Shown in pieces: positions 1 to 9,865 of a stretch of DNA of 31,861 nucleotides. A model generated the notes under the pieces. It searched no databases. It saw nothing but the letters and a program-made list of their open reading frames with translations, and was not told where the DNA came from. The translations under genes were made by a program, and so were the position numbers. The first letter of the stretch is position 1, and the number at the start of each line of letters is the position of its first letter. Where the stretch lies: NCBI RefSeq assembly GCF_000499385.1, contig NW_013654314.1:1-31861 (forward strand), written 5' to 3'. This DNA is from Eimeria necatrix (taxonomy: Eukaryota; Apicomplexa; Conoidasida; Eucoccidiorida; Eimeriidae).

Positions 1-14
1 TCCAGATAGCTAAA

Positions 15-1332
15 TTGTCGGACAGTGGTTGGATCGGACCGACCTATTCGCCTATTTGCTCTCCTACGATCATGGTGGACAAACATGATTATGGCTCCGG
101 GGAGCGGAAGATGCGTATGGTTGTCAATTACCAGGCTCTAAATACCCTTACGATAGCCCCCGATTTCCCACTACCTTCAAACCATTCTGGAGCTGCTGGG
201 AGGCGCCAAGTATTTTTCCACCTTGGATCTTGAAGCAGGATTCCATCAAAGACGTACGGCTAAGGAAGACCGGTGGAAGACGGCTTTCCGGTCCGTTCTC
301 GGACTATTCGAGTACCGCGTGATGCCCTTTGGCCTTAAGGGTGCTCCCGCTACGTTCCAGGCCAACATTAATGCCTATTTACAATCTTTATTGGGACAGG
401 GCGTTATTGCGTACCTAGATGATGTACTTATCTATAGTTCCGATCTCTCTGGGCACGTTTGTCTCCTGCGACAAGTCCTAAGCATTTTTGTTAGACACCA
501 GTTCTACTCAAAATTCTGCAAATGCAAGTTTGCGAGGCAAACAATTACATATTTGGATTATACCATTTCTGCTACGGGGATCAAACCCGCAGAAGATAAA
601 ATCGCGTCCATCCGGCATTGGCCAGAGGTGCTGGAGAGCGAAACGCAAGTGCGCCAGTTCTTCGGTACCATAAATTACTGTCGCATGTTCATGGGACCAG
701 ACTATGCCGACGTTGCCCGGCCGCTGGTTGCTCTAACGCGTAAAGACGTCAGTTTCAAATGGACAGAGCTTCACACGCAAACAATGCGGCAGCTCAAACA
801 GCGCTTAATCGACTTCACTACATTACAAGTCCCTGACGCCACGAAACCCTTCGAGTTATACACGGATGGCCCTGGTTATGCGATCGGAGCAGTTTTCGAA
901 CAAGACGGCAAACCCATCGGCTTCCTCAGCCAAGTCATGAACCACACGCAACAGAGATACTCGATCTACGATCAGGAACTCTTGGCGTTGGTCATGGCAC
1001 TGGACAAGTTCTCGCACTTGCTCCGTGTCTCCAAGGTAACGGCTTACGCTGATCATCAAGCTCTAACCCATCTCCAACGACTCCAAGCATCGAAGCCTCT
1101 GCGCAGACGCACCGCCCGGTGGCTAGACTTTCTTGCGGAGTTCCCGGATTTGCACATCACGTATGTTCAAGGAGCGCGCAGTCAAGTTGCTGATGCCTTG
1201 TCTCGCCGTCCCGGTCTTCCTAGCACCTGCTCGCACGACACACCATCGGAACCACTGATGCTCGCAATAGGACAAGCGAGCGCGGCTCCCTGCTCTCGTG
1301 GTCGGCGTCCCAACTACCGAGAGCTCGCTTGA
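15..1332 (+). pseudogene. Element 1 pol: reverse transcriptase and RNase H (frameshifted)
   Basis: This is the retroelement polymerase that copies element RNA into DNA, followed by RNase H, which removes the RNA strand. The first piece (to about 173) holds the RT fingers and palm up to the FPLP motif. The reading then shifts frame and continues with the first catalytic Asp in a TLDLEAGF block, the MPFGL block and the active-site YLDD at 412-423. The connection segment has the FGTINYCRMFMGP block. RNase H (about 850-1220) keeps its four acidic residues, in TDG, DQELL, ADHQA and VADALSRR. The frame ends at TGA 1330-1332, where element 2 has GGA. Homology to element 2 starts at about 450. No start codon is expected, because this is the interior of a polyprotein. 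Confidence 0.93.
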
Positions 1333-2982
1333 ATTCGTCCGCGACGACCTAGATGACGCAGCCTGCCGTCTGCGCCTTCACCTGCGCCGCCGGAACCCAA
1401 CCCAGAGCCGGAACCTGCTACACTCACAACGAAGCCACCCGCTGACCCTCTTGATGTGCGCCATTGGCCGCAAGCTTACTCGAAGTGTCCTGTTTTTCGC
1501 GTTCCCTACGAAGCCGCAGCAAACCAACCAGGAGAAGCTCTGCAAATCGAGTTTTGTAATAGCCAATTCACCTTTCGCTACGTAGAGCCTTACCTGCACA
1601 TCCGGGTTCATGGACTGTGGCGCATCTGCGTCCCACAATTCCCTGAGTTCCTTACTCACATTCTGCATTCACATCACGACCATGTCACAGCCGGCCATCG
1701 AGGCCAGGAAAAGACCTTTGCGGCTCTCAGCAAGCACTACTACTGGCCAGGAATTCGCGCCTACACTACTGCTTATGTTGAGTCATGTACCCACTGTCGA
1801 GCGTCAAAGTATCTTAACCAGAAGCCTGCAGACCTTCTTCAACAGTTGCTTATCCCTTCTCGTCGATGGGCGCACGTGAGTCTCGACTTTGTCACAGATC
1901 TTCCCCTTACAACGACAAGGCACGACTCGATTCTTGTCATGGTCGACTCTCTCAGCAAGATGGCTCATTTCGTTCCTGCAAAGAAGTCATTCACAGCAGC
2001 AGACACCGTGGAGCTTCTCGCAGACCGCCTTATCCGCTATCACGGATTTCCAGAGGTACTCATATCGGACCGCGACCCCCGTTTCCAGTCGGATCTTTGG
2101 AACCAGCTCTGTCGCCGCTTTAACATCAAACGGTGCATGTCCTCGTTCTACCATCCGCAAAGCGACGGCCAAACTGAACGGGTTAACCGCACACTGGAGC
2201 AGATGCTTCGTACCTATATCAAATCTGACGAACGCGAGTGGGAGCGTTTGCTTTCGGCCCTGGAACTTGCTTACAACACAGCAAGTCATTCATCCACTGA
2301 GCTCTCTCCCTTCGAGGTCATGATTGGCGAGAACCCGTTGACTGCTGCGGGCCTTGATATCGTGAGCGCATTAGCTCGTACGCTCACTCCTCCGATGACT
2401 AAGCTTTTCCGGCAGCTCTGCGACAGAGCACATAGTCACATCCTGAAGGCAAAATGGCAGCAGAAGTACTACGCAGACACAAAGCGCTGAGCAGTGGAGT
2501 ATGCGGTGGGAGACAAGGTCTGGCTCAGCAGCAAGCAGCTACCGCCTTCCAACAGCTGCCCTAAGTTCGAGCCCCGTTACCGCGGACCCTTCGAAGTCAT
2601 CAAACGCATAGGAACTGTAGCTTACCGCCTCGCTCTGCCTCCCACCTATGAATGCCATAACGTTTTCCACGTTTCGCAGCTAGTTCCCCACCGCCCCTGC
2701 CCTCCCGCCTTGGTTCCCCCGGCAGCCGACGCCGCCTGGCCTCCTATCCACCATGCAGCAGGAAATCCCACAGAGGAATACAAAGTCGACTATATTATGG
2801 ACCAACGCGGCTCGGGAGGTGCAGCCCAGTACCTCGTGAAGTGGCGCGGGTCCCCTGAAGATCAAGCCACATGGGAGCCAGCTCACCACCTTACAGGCTG
2901 CCCAGCTTTGCTTCGCGCTTGGCGCCGCCGCGAACAAAGACGTCTTCAGGCTCGAAACAACATTGGTCCTTCCGAGGCGTAG
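1333..2982 (+). pseudogene. Element 1 pol: integrase, GPF module and chromodomain (three stops)
   Basis: The frame is the same as the RNase H part, separated from it by TGA at 1330 and 1354 in a Pro-rich linker. The integrase zinc finger has its His pair in HSHHDHVTAGH and its Cys pair in CTHC (about 1665-1800). The catalytic core has the DDE triad in LDFVTDLP, ISDRD and QTERVNR (about 1880-2190). TGA at 2488 replaces an Arg CGA that element 2 keeps. After it come the GPF motif (YRGPFEVI, about 2577) and the FHVSQLVPHR block. A chromodomain lies at about 2779-2940, with the aromatic and WEP hallmark residues in YLVKWRG and TWEP. Chromodomains steer integration of chromoviruses to marked chromatin. 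The original stop is TAG 2980-2982. Confidence 0.93.
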
Positions 2983-3160
2983 AGGTTTGGGTCCGTCACA
3001 TTCCACCGCCTGCAGCACGGGCACCCTTCAATAAGGAGGGGGGAGGGAGCGCTGCGCACCGAGTGCGCTCACGGCGTTAGCTTTAGAAAAGCACAGAGAT
3101 TGAAAAAGCAAAAATAATGTGTTTTGGGGTAGGTCTGTTCAGTCCGGCAAGGGGGGAAGT
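2983..3160 (+). other. Element 1 3' untranslated region with polypurine tract
   Basis: This non-coding stretch between the pol stop and the LTR is nearly identical to 6103-6280 of element 2. It ends in the purine run AAGGGGGGAAG just before the LTR start TG at 3161. That is the expected primer site for plus-strand DNA synthesis. The same run ends at 6280 in element 2. Confidence 0.82.
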
Positions 3161-3576
3161 TGTAGTGCACAGGCAGTACAACAGGGCTTGCTGGTGACCT
3201 ATAGACGGATGCTAGCTAGCGACCTACAAAGGGCCGCAACACTGGAAGAGGACAGGGCCCTCCTACTAGGATCAAAGTAAGGCAATTTGTCTGCGAATTA
3301 ATATGCATACGCTCGAGGTGCCTGAAAATGCGTGGAGACTGGGGCTGGCGATAGCGCCGGCACCAGTGCAGGCCTTCTCCCCATAGGGCCTAGGAGGCGA
3401 GCACCCCAAGTGGGACGAATCGAACGACAACAGATTTTGGAAACTTAAGAATAACTGTATTTCGATAATATATAAGCTACTGCTTCAAGGAAATGGGCCA
3501 ACGTTAGGTGCTGTTCATAGGCCTACTCAAGGGGCAGGTAGCAGCGTAGTCGCAGCAGTAGGCACTATGCACTACA
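3161..3576 (+). repeat. 3' LTR of element 1
   Basis: The LTR starts TGTAGTGCA directly after the polypurine tract and ends TGCACTACA, so it has TG...CA ends and a 9-bp terminal inverted repeat. It aligns with 6281-6831 and, inverted, with 7603-8020 (418 bp). Inside is a GC-rich block with CCGGCACC and a TATA-like stretch near 3468. It carries promoter and polyadenylation roles in this class of element. The 5' partner lies outside the window. Confidence 0.88.
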
Positions 3577-6102
3577 GTTTCCCTCCCGCGACAAGTTTTC
3601 AGTGTTTTCCTGCAACACCAATTCTACCCAAAATTCCGCAAAATGCAAGTTCGCTAGGCAAGCAATCACATATTTGGGTTATACTATCACGGCCGAAGGC
3701 ATCAAACCTGCAGAAGACAAAATCGAAGCCATCCGGCAGTGGCCAGAGGTGCTGGAAAATGAAACGCAAGTGCGGCAGTTCCTCGGCACCATAAATTACT
3801 GTCGCATGTTCATGGGACCTGATTATGCAGACGCTGTGCGGCCTGTAGTTGATCTTACACGTAAAGATGTTTGCTCCAAATGGACAGAACTTCACACAAA
3901 GGCAATGCAGCAGCTCAAACAGCGCTTAATCGATTTCACTACATTACAAGTTTCTGACGCCACGAGGCTTTTCGAGTTATACACGGATGCCTCTGGTTAC
4001 GCGATCGGAGCGGTTCTAGAACAAGAAGGCAAGCCCATCGGTTAACTCAGCCAGGTTATGAACCCCACACAACAGAAATACTCGGCGTACGATCAAGAAC
4101 TCTTGCCGTTCGTCACGGCCCTGGACAAGTGGTCTCATTTGCTCCGTGTCACCAGAGTTACCGCTCATACAGATCACCAAGCTGTTACGCATCTCCAGCG
4201 ATTCCAAGCATCGAAGCCTCTGCGCGGACGCACCGCCCGCTGGTTAGACTTCCTGGCCGAGTTCCCGGATTTGCACATCGCCTATCTTCAAGCAGCGCGC
4301 ATTCAAGTGGCTGATGCCTTCTTTCGCCGTTCCGGTCTTCCTAACACCTGCTCACACGACACACCATCGACACCCCTCATGCTTGCAGTAACACAAGCGC
4401 GCGCAGCTTCTTGCACTCGTGGTCGGCCTGCCAACCACAAGGAGCTCGCCGGAATTCGTTCGCAACGATCCAGACAACGCACCTTGCCATCACCACCTAC
4501 ACCTCCGCCGCCTGAGACCAATCCAGAGGCGGAACATCCTACACCTACAACGAAGACTCGAGCTGACCCTCCTGGGGCGCCTGAATGGCCGCAAGCCTAC
4601 TCGAAGTGTCCTGTTTTCCGCGCTCCCTACGAAGCCTCTGCAAAACAACCGGGAGACGCTATACAGATAGAGTTTCGCAATCGTCACGTCACCTTTCGCT
4701 ATGTGCCGCCTTACTTGCATATTTGTAATCATGGGCTATGGCGAATCTGTGTTCCACAATTCCCTGAGTTCCTCACGCATGTCTTGCACTCACATCATGA
4801 CCACGTTACAGCCGGTCATCAAGGCCAAAAGAAGAGCTTCACGGCTCTGAGCAAGCACTACTACTGGCCAGGAATGCGTACTTACACTACTGCGTATGTT
4901 GAATCCAGTACTCACTGTCGTGCGTCTAAGTCTCTGACCCAGAAACCTGCAAGCCTTCTTCAACAGCTACTCATCCCTTCTCGTCGATGGGCCCACGTGT
5001 GTCTTGACTTTATCACAGATCTTCCCCTTACAACGACAGGGCACGACTCGATTCTCGTGATGGTCGACTCCCCCAGCAAGATAGCTCATTTCGTTCCTGC
5101 AAAGAAGTCATTCACAGCAGCAGACACCGTGGAGCTTCTCGCAGACCGTCTTATCGGCTATCACGGATTTCCAGAGGTACTCATATCGGACCGCGAACCC
5201 CACTTTCAGTCGGACCTCTGGCAACAACTATGTCACCGCTTTAACATCAAACAGGCTATGTCCTCGTCCTACCATCCGCAAAGCGACGGTCAGACTGAAA
5301 GGGTTAACCGCACACTGGAGCAGATGCTTCGTACCTATATCCAATCTGACGAACGCGAGTGGGAGCGTTTGCTTTCGGCCCTGGAACTTGCTTACAACAC
5401 GACAAGTCATTCATCTACAGAGGTATCTCCCTTCGAGGTCATGATTGGCGAGAATCCGTTGACTGCTGCGAACCTTGATATGGTAGGCGCGTTAGCTCGT
5501 ACGCTCACTCCTCCGATGACTAAGCTTTTCCGGCAGCTCTGCGACAGAGCGTAGAGCCACATACAGAAGGCAAAATGGCAGCAGAAGTACTACGCACATA
5601 CGAAACGCCGAGCCGTGGAGTATTTAGCGGAAGACAAAGTCTGGCTCAGTAGCAAGGACTTACCGCTTTTCAGCAGCTGCCCTAATTTCGAGTCCCGTTA
5701 CCGAGGATCCTTTGAAATCATTGAACGAATAGGCACCGTCGCTTACCATCTCGCTTTACCTCCTACTTATGCATGGCACAACGTTTTTCATGTTTCGCAA
5801 TTAGTTCCCCACCGTCCCGGCCCTCGCGATTTGGTTCTCCCGGAAGCCGACGTCGGCTGTCCCCTTATCCGCGATGCAGCAGGCACTCCAACAGAGGAGT
5901 GTGAAGTTGATTATATTATGGACCAACGCGGCTCAGGAGATGAAGCTCAGTACCTCATGAAGTGGCACGGGTCCCTTGAAGACAAGCCACATGGGAGCCA
6001 GCTCACCACCATACAGGCTTCCCGGCTTTACTTCGCGCTTGGCGCCGCCGCCAGCGAAGACGTCTTCAGGCTCGAAACAATCTTGGTCCTTACGAGGCGT
6101 AG
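3577..6102 (+). pseudogene. Element 2 pol: RT C-terminal part, RNase H, integrase, broken chromodomain
   Basis: Homology to element 1 begins at about its base 450, downstream of the YLDD active site, so this copy lacks the catalytic RT palm in the window. RNase H keeps its acidic residues, including TDASG near 3985, but TAA at 4043 cuts the frame within it. Integrase has the DDE residues in LDFITDLP, ISDRE and QTERVNR. One zinc-binding Cys is lost (TGT to AGT at 4907, CTHC to STHC). The GPF motif reads GSF. TAG at 5552 cuts the integrase tail. A one-base deletion near 5983 throws the chromodomain out of frame just before its WEP residues. The original stop survives as TAG 6100-6102 in the other frame. 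Confidence 0.92.
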
Positions 6103-6280
6103 AGGTTTGGATCCGTCACTTTTCACCGCCTGCAGGACGGGCAACATTCGACGAGGAGGGAGGAGGGAGCGCTGCGTACCGCATGCGCTCACAACGTTAG
6201 CTTCAGAAGAGAATCGAGATTGAAAAGGCAAAAATAATGTGTTTTGGGGTAGGTTTGTTCAGTCCGGCAAGGGGGGAAGT
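6103..6280 (+). other. Element 2 3' untranslated region with polypurine tract
   Basis: This counterpart of 2983-3160 ends in the run AAGGGGGGAAGT at 6269-6280, immediately before the LTR start. It has no open frame of its own that differs from the frameshifted pol tail. Confidence 0.8.
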
Positions 6281-6831
6281 TGTAGTGCACAGGCACTACA
6301 ACAGGGCTTGCTGGTGATCTATAGAAGATAGCTAGCTGGTGACCTGCAAGAGGTCATAACACGGAAAGACGACAGGACCCTCTTACTAGGATCGAAGTAA
6401 GCCAATTTGTCGGCGAATTAGCTTGAATACACTAGACGTGCCTGTAAATACCCGGAGATTGGGGCTGGCAATAGCGCCGGCACCGGTGCAGGCCTCCTCC
6501 CCATAAGGCCTAGGAGGCAAGAACCGCGAGTGGGGTGGATTTTCAAGAAAACAGATTTTGAAAAAAAAACTATCAATAATACCCTTAGATTGGCGCTGGC
6601 GATGACGCCGGCACCGGTGCATGCCACCGCCCCGACCGGGTCAAGGACGCAAGAACTATGACCCTTTGCATTTTAGGAAAGTTCGACTGACAGACTCGAA
6701 GGATGAAGGCTTATTGATTATTTGGTATTGATTTATAAGATATGTGTCGACTGTAGAAGATTTGTGAGAAACGCGCCTTATTCGTGGGCGAGGTAGTAAC
6801 GTAGTAGCAGCAGTGAACGCTGTGCTCTACA
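6281..6831 (+). repeat. 3' LTR of element 2, enlarged by an internal duplication
   Basis: It starts TGTAGTGCACAGG directly after the polypurine tract and ends GTGCTCTACA, matching the ends of the 3161-3576 LTR. At 551 bp it is about 135 bp longer than the other two LTRs. The extra length comes from a second copy of the GC-rich block (6446-6524 repeated at 6577-6656) with the CCGGCACCGGTGC core. The first 20 bases and the base before them form a near-terminal perfect palindrome (6280-6301). Confidence 0.85.
6446..6656 (+). repeat. Internal direct duplication within the element 2 LTR
   Basis: Unit one (6446-6524) and unit two (6577-6656) share AATACCC, AGATTGG and GCTGGC, the core GCCGGCACCGGTGCA and an end GCAAGAAC, with a period of about 131 bp. 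The other two LTRs have one unit only. The core holds the perfect palindrome GCACCGGTGC in both units. Confidence 0.75.
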
Positions 6832-7602
6832 GAATGTCCCGCCACACACCGAAAACACCCTTTGACATACACACAGCCTATGAGCAGCTCCAATGCACTG
6901 CGTGAAAAGAAGGCTAGATAGCTGGATTTCCCGAAAGAATTGTGGGACCTTATCATTACTTTTTTGCAGGGTGCGATCAACAACGCCGCAGACTCACTGT
7001 TCCGACATCTTCACCAAGATATTGTGGGCATGGCATTTAGGCGGCAGCAATATCACTCCTTCGAGTCTACTGGCGCGCTCCGTCAGGACGGCATAACCTC
7101 TCAAGCAGAAGCATAGGCCCCGCAGACGGCAGCTGATTTTGTGGTGGCGTGGGGGCTTGTGTGCCTGAGCCCTAGACCAAATCCAGCATTCCAAATTGCG
7201 CAGACTGGAGTGTCCAGTCCGCACAGTCCTGTTTAGGTAGACCATGTGCCACGCACCTTCTCCACTGCCTCCAACATTTGTGAATTCTAACACTGCTCCT
7301 CTTCCACAATCTACCCATGCGTAAAGGAAAATGCCTATGGCAATCGTATAGTCTCCAGTATAACACATGCAGATGTTTCACAGCAGGCTGCTGACGTGTT
7401 CTCGAAGAATATCTCAGTCACCACGTTTCCCTTGCGCTCCCAACGCCTTTACTCGTATCCATGCCTTTGTGGTGGATGTGGAATATGCGTATCCTAAGCT
7501 CCTCAACTCGTTTTTCGCGTGCTCTTTAAGCACCGCAACCACGTGGACTGGGCACGGCGGCCAAAAGAACGTGTTCGTCGTAATGAGCACGGATACTACT
7601 GG
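6832..7602. other. Spacer between two inverted LTRs, no recognised gene
   Basis: These 771 bp are unique sequence lying between the element 2 LTR and the inverted solo LTR. A minus-strand open frame (6994-7368, 124 codons) is present, but it matches no family I recognise and shows no other coding support. Confidence 0.5.
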
Positions 7603-8020
7603 TGTAGTGCACAGCACCTACTGCTGCGACCACCCTTCTACCTGCCCCACGAGTAGGGGTCTATGATTACAGTCTACCTTCGGCGCATTTCCTTGAAACA
7701 GTAATCCAAATATCACAAAACGCAGTTATCTTTAGTTTTTCAAAATATGTTTTCTTGAAAATCCCCCCCACTCCGGGTTCTCGCCTCCTAGGCCCTGTGG
7801 AGAGGAGGCCTGCACCGGTGTCGGCACTATCGCCAGCCTTAATCTCAAGGTATTTACAGACACGTCTAGTGTATTCACGTTAATTTGCCGATAAATTGCC
7901 TTACTTCGATCCTAGTAAGAGGGTCCTGTCATCGTTCCGTGTTTTGACCTCTTGTAGGTCGCCAGCTAGCTATCTTCTCTAGGTCACCAGTAAGCTCTAT
8001 TGCAGTGCCTGTGAACTACA
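7603..8020 (-). repeat. Solo LTR of the same chromovirus family, inverted
   Basis: Read on the minus strand it starts TGTAGTTCACAGGCACTGC and ends TGCACTACA, and it carries the GGCCTAGGAGG and CCGGTGCAGGCC blocks of the other LTRs in the same order. It is 418 bp long, close to the 416 bp of the element 1 LTR. No internal element sequence flanks it. The 5 bp on each side, ACTGG (7598-7602) and GCTGG (8021-8025), match at four positions, as expected of an aged target-site duplication around an LTR left by recombination. Confidence 0.83.
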
Positions 8021-8447
8021 GCTGGCCTGGCTTGCGGTCGTACCTCCACCGCCTACGTGGAGTCATGTATGCATGGTCTCGCCTTTAGGGCGGCAGGACT
8101 ATATAAATAGTTGTAGTTCTCTCCTCCGCGCGTGAAGGCGACACCGAAGCAAAATGCCCTATCAGCAAAGGGAGCTCCAGAACAGCGTAATACCATCGCT
8201 CTCTCTTAGGAGCCTCCGGCGAAGCAGTTGCCTTCGCGACTTGCTTGGTGGGGCTAGCGGACATGAATGTCTTAAAGCTCAAAACAGCTACAGAGAGCGG
8301 TCGAGTGCTGCCGTGAAGGTCCGCATCATCCTTTATGCAAGGTTTGTACCAATTTCGGCGGCTATCTCACCTGCAGTGCCAGTGGTGCAGCTACAGGACA
8401 CAGCAGAGGTCTCTATGAGTCAAAAAGCTTTGAACCGCATCTAATTA
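8021..8447. other. Intergenic stretch, no supported gene
   Basis: A TATATAAATAG stretch lies at about 8100-8110, and a 96-codon plus-strand open frame starts at 8154. The protein is low-complexity, has no recognisable domain and has no paralogue in the window, so I do not call it a gene. Confidence 0.4.
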
Positions 8448-9199
8448 GACGCGAATGGTGCCCTAACTGCATCAGCAAAGGTAATGTCATCAGAAGCAGG
8501 ACCAGCTGCGACAATAGTAGCCTCAAGCAAAGCGGAGAACATTGGGGGTCTAATGAGTTAAGAAAAAAACATTGGCATCCCCTATGGACAGCTGGAGCTC
8601 TAAGTTTCTGCGGCAGCAGAAGCCGCAGTTGTGCAACGGTTGCAGTAGTACAGCATAGGTGGATGCCCCGCACTGATACTGCAAGTTCCCACGAGTCCCC
8701 TGAGTTAGTGTTCATGCTGGGTACTGTTCAAGTATATGCACTGTGGGGCATCCCACATTTCTTCAAAACTGACTCACTTATAATACGCCAAGCAGCGCTT
8801 GGTGCGTGAGTTTCCTGAAGGGCCTCGTTGGTATGCAGGCACTGTCTGCAACTTGTCGCTCGCACAACTGGCCGCACGGGCAATTGTGCCTTTGAACGGC
8901 TTCAGCATTCTTCGGTGCATTTTACGAGTGTCTCAATGATGTAGCTTGCTGCAAAGACTTAAGGTCCTTCAGAACAAGTTCAATACAGCCGCTAGGTCTC
9001 TGGCAGGCAGAGCGGCTACTTTGGCTACAACATCTACCACGAATGCACTAACGCTGGCTTGTCGAATTGATGAGGCAATGCCGGAAAAACACAGGAACTG
9101 TCGGCCTTGCTCTCTGCTGCCCTGCCCTTTGCTGCCTTGAGTACTTACGCGGCGCTGGACAACACTCAGCTGGCGCCAATTGAAGAAGTAAACTTTTAG
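8448..9199 (+). pseudogene. Possible decayed Ala-rich helical protein gene
   Basis: Three separated open segments on the plus strand are rich in Ala, Leu and Ser and read like pieces of one helical protein. They are 8448-8561 (contains SSEAGPAATIVASSKAE), 8847-8939 (contains LAQLAARAIVPL) and 8946-9199. In the last segment the frame shifts at a run of five A near 9085, after which the second frame (9086-9199) reads on with SALLSAALPFAALSTYAAL to a TAG. Frame changes and stops between the segments indicate decay, or undetected short introns. I recognise no family. The call rests only on composition and could be chance. Confidence 0.28.
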
Positions 9200-9865
9200 T
9201 GGAAGCCTCTCTGTGCAGTGGAAATTGAGCTTCCTGACGGCGTTAGTGAGCCATTATACTTCGTGCGGAAGTTAAGACTAAGTTTCTGGACCAGTTTCCG
9301 AAGTGAAGCTGCTTGGCTGAATTAGAAAAGTGCTTGCTTGCTGTGATCAGCGTGCGAGCTCCCTACATATCGATTCCGGCATCTCGTTCGCCCGGCAGAA
9401 GGTGAATGGATGAATGCCGCTAGTCATGCTGGACAAAAAAACACAGTACTAAAATAGTTTGTGCCGAGCGGCCGATGCCGCAAATTAGCTGGGGCTCCAA
9501 ATAGAAAGCCGCGTTTTGTCTCTTGAGGGGCTACTATCAGTCGCCCCTTTCGAAACGATGCCACTTATAAAATAATTGGTGTGGCTTGCCAGGTAGCACC
9601 TCCTCAACCGACGGTTGGCCAAAACATCGACCCCACAAGCACTCATGTACAACACACAGGTAAGGGCCACTAATAGGTCGCGGCGGCCTTCAACCACATC
9701 ATGCTTGCAGCAAATGTGCTCTGGCGCCTTTCGCTTGTGTTGCACGCTTCGGCACTGCTGCAGTAAGCGGTGCTTAAGGTCATGACGCATTCTTCACATG
9801 CCCACTATTCGCACAAATATGGAAATGTATCGCGACACACACTTTCCATATGCCCATTATTCATA
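9200..9865. other. 3' flank of gene A with a degenerate 52-bp tandem repeat
   Basis: Two imperfect copies of a block (9796-9836 and 9848-9889) share ATGCCC, ATTATTC or CTATTCG, GGAAA and TCGCGA at a spacing of 52 bases. The right copy overlaps the last codons of gene A. A 101-codon minus-strand frame (9485-9790) shows faint similarity near its end to the small ORFs downstream of genes C and D, too weak to call. Confidence 0.4.

Larger units (their letters stand above)
1..3576 (+). mobile_element. Ty3/Gypsy chromovirus element 1, 5'-truncated by the window edge, inactivated
   Basis: The domain order RT, RNase H, integrase, GPF module, chromodomain, polypurine tract and 3' LTR is visible and is that of a chromovirus (Metaviridae). 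Gag, protease and the 5' LTR would lie left of the window. The pol frame is broken by a frameshift near 173 and by in-frame TGA stops at 1330, 1354 and 2488, so no full polyprotein can be made. The 3' LTR ends at 3576 and is followed immediately by the RT interior of element 2, which suggests that this copy sits inside the other one. Confidence 0.92.
3577..6831 (+). mobile_element. Ty3/Gypsy chromovirus element 2, 3' portion, inactivated
   Basis: This is a second copy of the same family in the same orientation. It begins in the middle of RT with no LTR, primer site, gag or protease in front, directly after the 3' end of the element 1 LTR. It runs through RNase H, integrase and chromodomain to its polypurine tract (6269-6280) and 3' LTR (6281-6831). 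Stops at 4043 (TAA) and 5552 (TAG) and a one-base deletion near 5983 inactivate it. The missing 5' half could lie left of the window if element 1 inserted into it. Confidence 0.9.

Noticed and set aside
6994..7368. 124-codon minus-strand frame between the inverted LTRs
   Set aside because: It has no recognisable domain and no paralogue. A possible splice within it would imply a 28-base intron, which is not credible without transcript support.
8085..8444. TATATAAATAG and the open frame from 8154 as a gene with its promoter
   Set aside because: TATA-like runs are common by chance, and the frame overlaps an equally long minus-strand frame with no domain in either.
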